Below are positions 5,280 through 5,597 of a stretch of DNA of 5,597 bases, one piece after another (positions within the stretch are counted from its first letter, which is position 1; each line of letters opens with the position of its first letter). A model generated the notes under the pieces. That model saw nothing but the letters and a program-made list of their open reading frames with translations, was not told where the DNA came from and searched no databases. A program made the position numbers and the translations under genes. The stretch lies in contig JANMQT010000209.1 of assembly GCA_031370675.1 (NCBI GenBank), positions 1 through 5,597 of the forward strand, in the 5' to 3' direction. Origin of the DNA: SZAS-18 sp031370675 (lineage in GTDB: Bacteria; Verrucomicrobiota; Verrucomicrobiia; Chthoniobacterales; SZAS-18).

Positions 5280-5597
5280 TTAGCTGACGAAGACAAAGGT
5301 GGATTCGGTGACGTTGCGCATGTAGCCGCTGCGGTTCCAGATGGGCGTGGCCGGCTGTTGCGAGCCATCATTCGCGGTGGCGCGCGACATCAGACGGAAG
5401 GCGCCGTCCTTTGTCGGGGTCCACGCATGACGGAATCGGCGGTAGGAATACTTCCCCAGGTCGGGGCCGAGCGTGGCTGCCACCCAGGTGGCGCCGCCGT
5501 CGACCGACACCTCAACGGTCTTGATGCCGGAACCGCCATCAAACGCGATCCCGTTGATGTCGCATGGCTTGTTGAGCTTCACGTCGGCTTGCGCTTC
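5280..5597 (-). CDS. sorA: Sulfite dehydrogenase molybdenum subunit, C-terminal part (gene cut by window edge)
   Basis: Only the last 105 residues are present; the frame remains open to the edge. They match the C-terminal immunoglobulin-like dimerisation domain of the sulfite oxidase family (Mo-co dimer domain): VEVSVDGGATW (28-38 of the fragment), FRHAWTPTKDGAFRLMSRA and WNRSGYMRN (87-95), each in the expected order. The family oxidises sulfite to sulfate at a molybdopterin centre; that catalytic domain and any Tat signal lie outside the window. With a monohaem cytochrome gene 10 bp downstream the arrangement is that of sorAB, as in Starkeya novella, rather than plant-type or YedY-type enzymes. 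SoxC, the related thiosulfate-pathway subunit, is the main alternative and would normally pair with the dihaem SoxD, which the downstream gene is not. Confidence 0.88.
   Translation of the reverse strand, partial: EAQADVKLNKPCDINGIAFDGGSGIKTVEVSVDGGATWVAATLGPDLGKYSYRRFRHAWTPTKDGAFRLMSRATANDGSQQPATPIWNRSGYMRNVTESTFVFVS

Noticed and set aside
5270..5371. 34-codon upstream extension of the cytochrome gene
   Set aside because: It overlaps the conserved end of sorA in another frame and would place the signal peptide internally, where it could not act as an export signal.

Overview
The window is a GC-rich piece of a bacterial chromosome carrying ordinary, densely packed genes; I see no mobile element, phage gene, CRISPR array, tRNA or rRNA. 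The gene set (aroB, a small DUF4870-type membrane protein, miaA, a small RRM protein with a basic N-terminal tail, and a sulfite dehydrogenase pair), together with the GGATTTCGGATT-type repeats beside miaA, suggests Verrucomicrobiota, perhaps Opitutales. That placement is an inference from gene character, not from a marker gene.

Layout from left to right. Positions 1-41 hold the first 13 codons of a minus-strand gene that leaves the window, preceded by a good ribosome binding site; it lies 23 bp downstream of aroB (3-dehydroquinate synthase, minus strand). A short divergent spacer separates aroB from a plus-strand gene for a three-helix membrane protein (1236-1634). The 3' end of that gene overlaps the 3' end of miaA (tRNA dimethylallyltransferase, minus strand) by 14 bp. 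Around the miaA start is an imperfect inverted repeat of AT-richer sequence with an internal perfect 14-bp tandem duplication; one arm encodes the first residues of MiaA. Next comes a minus-strand RRM RNA-binding protein gene, then a spacer of about 200 bp (3161-3364) with A/T tracts that may hold its promoter.

The right-hand part (3365-5597) reads as one minus-strand transcription unit in the order sorA (3' part only), sorB, cupin, quinone oxidoreductase, with gaps of 10, 15 and 51 bp. SorA is the molybdenum sulfite-oxidising subunit and SorB its c-type cytochrome electron acceptor; together they would oxidise sulfite to sulfate in the periplasm and pass electrons to the respiratory chain. 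The cupin and the PIG3-type NAD(P)H:quinone oxidoreductase have no established link to sulfite oxidation, so their place here is the least explained part of the gene order.

Nothing in the window is convincingly a new system. The items most worth a second look are the repeat-built miaA start, the composition of the sorAB-cupin-oxidoreductase cluster, and the RRM protein with its basic tail.
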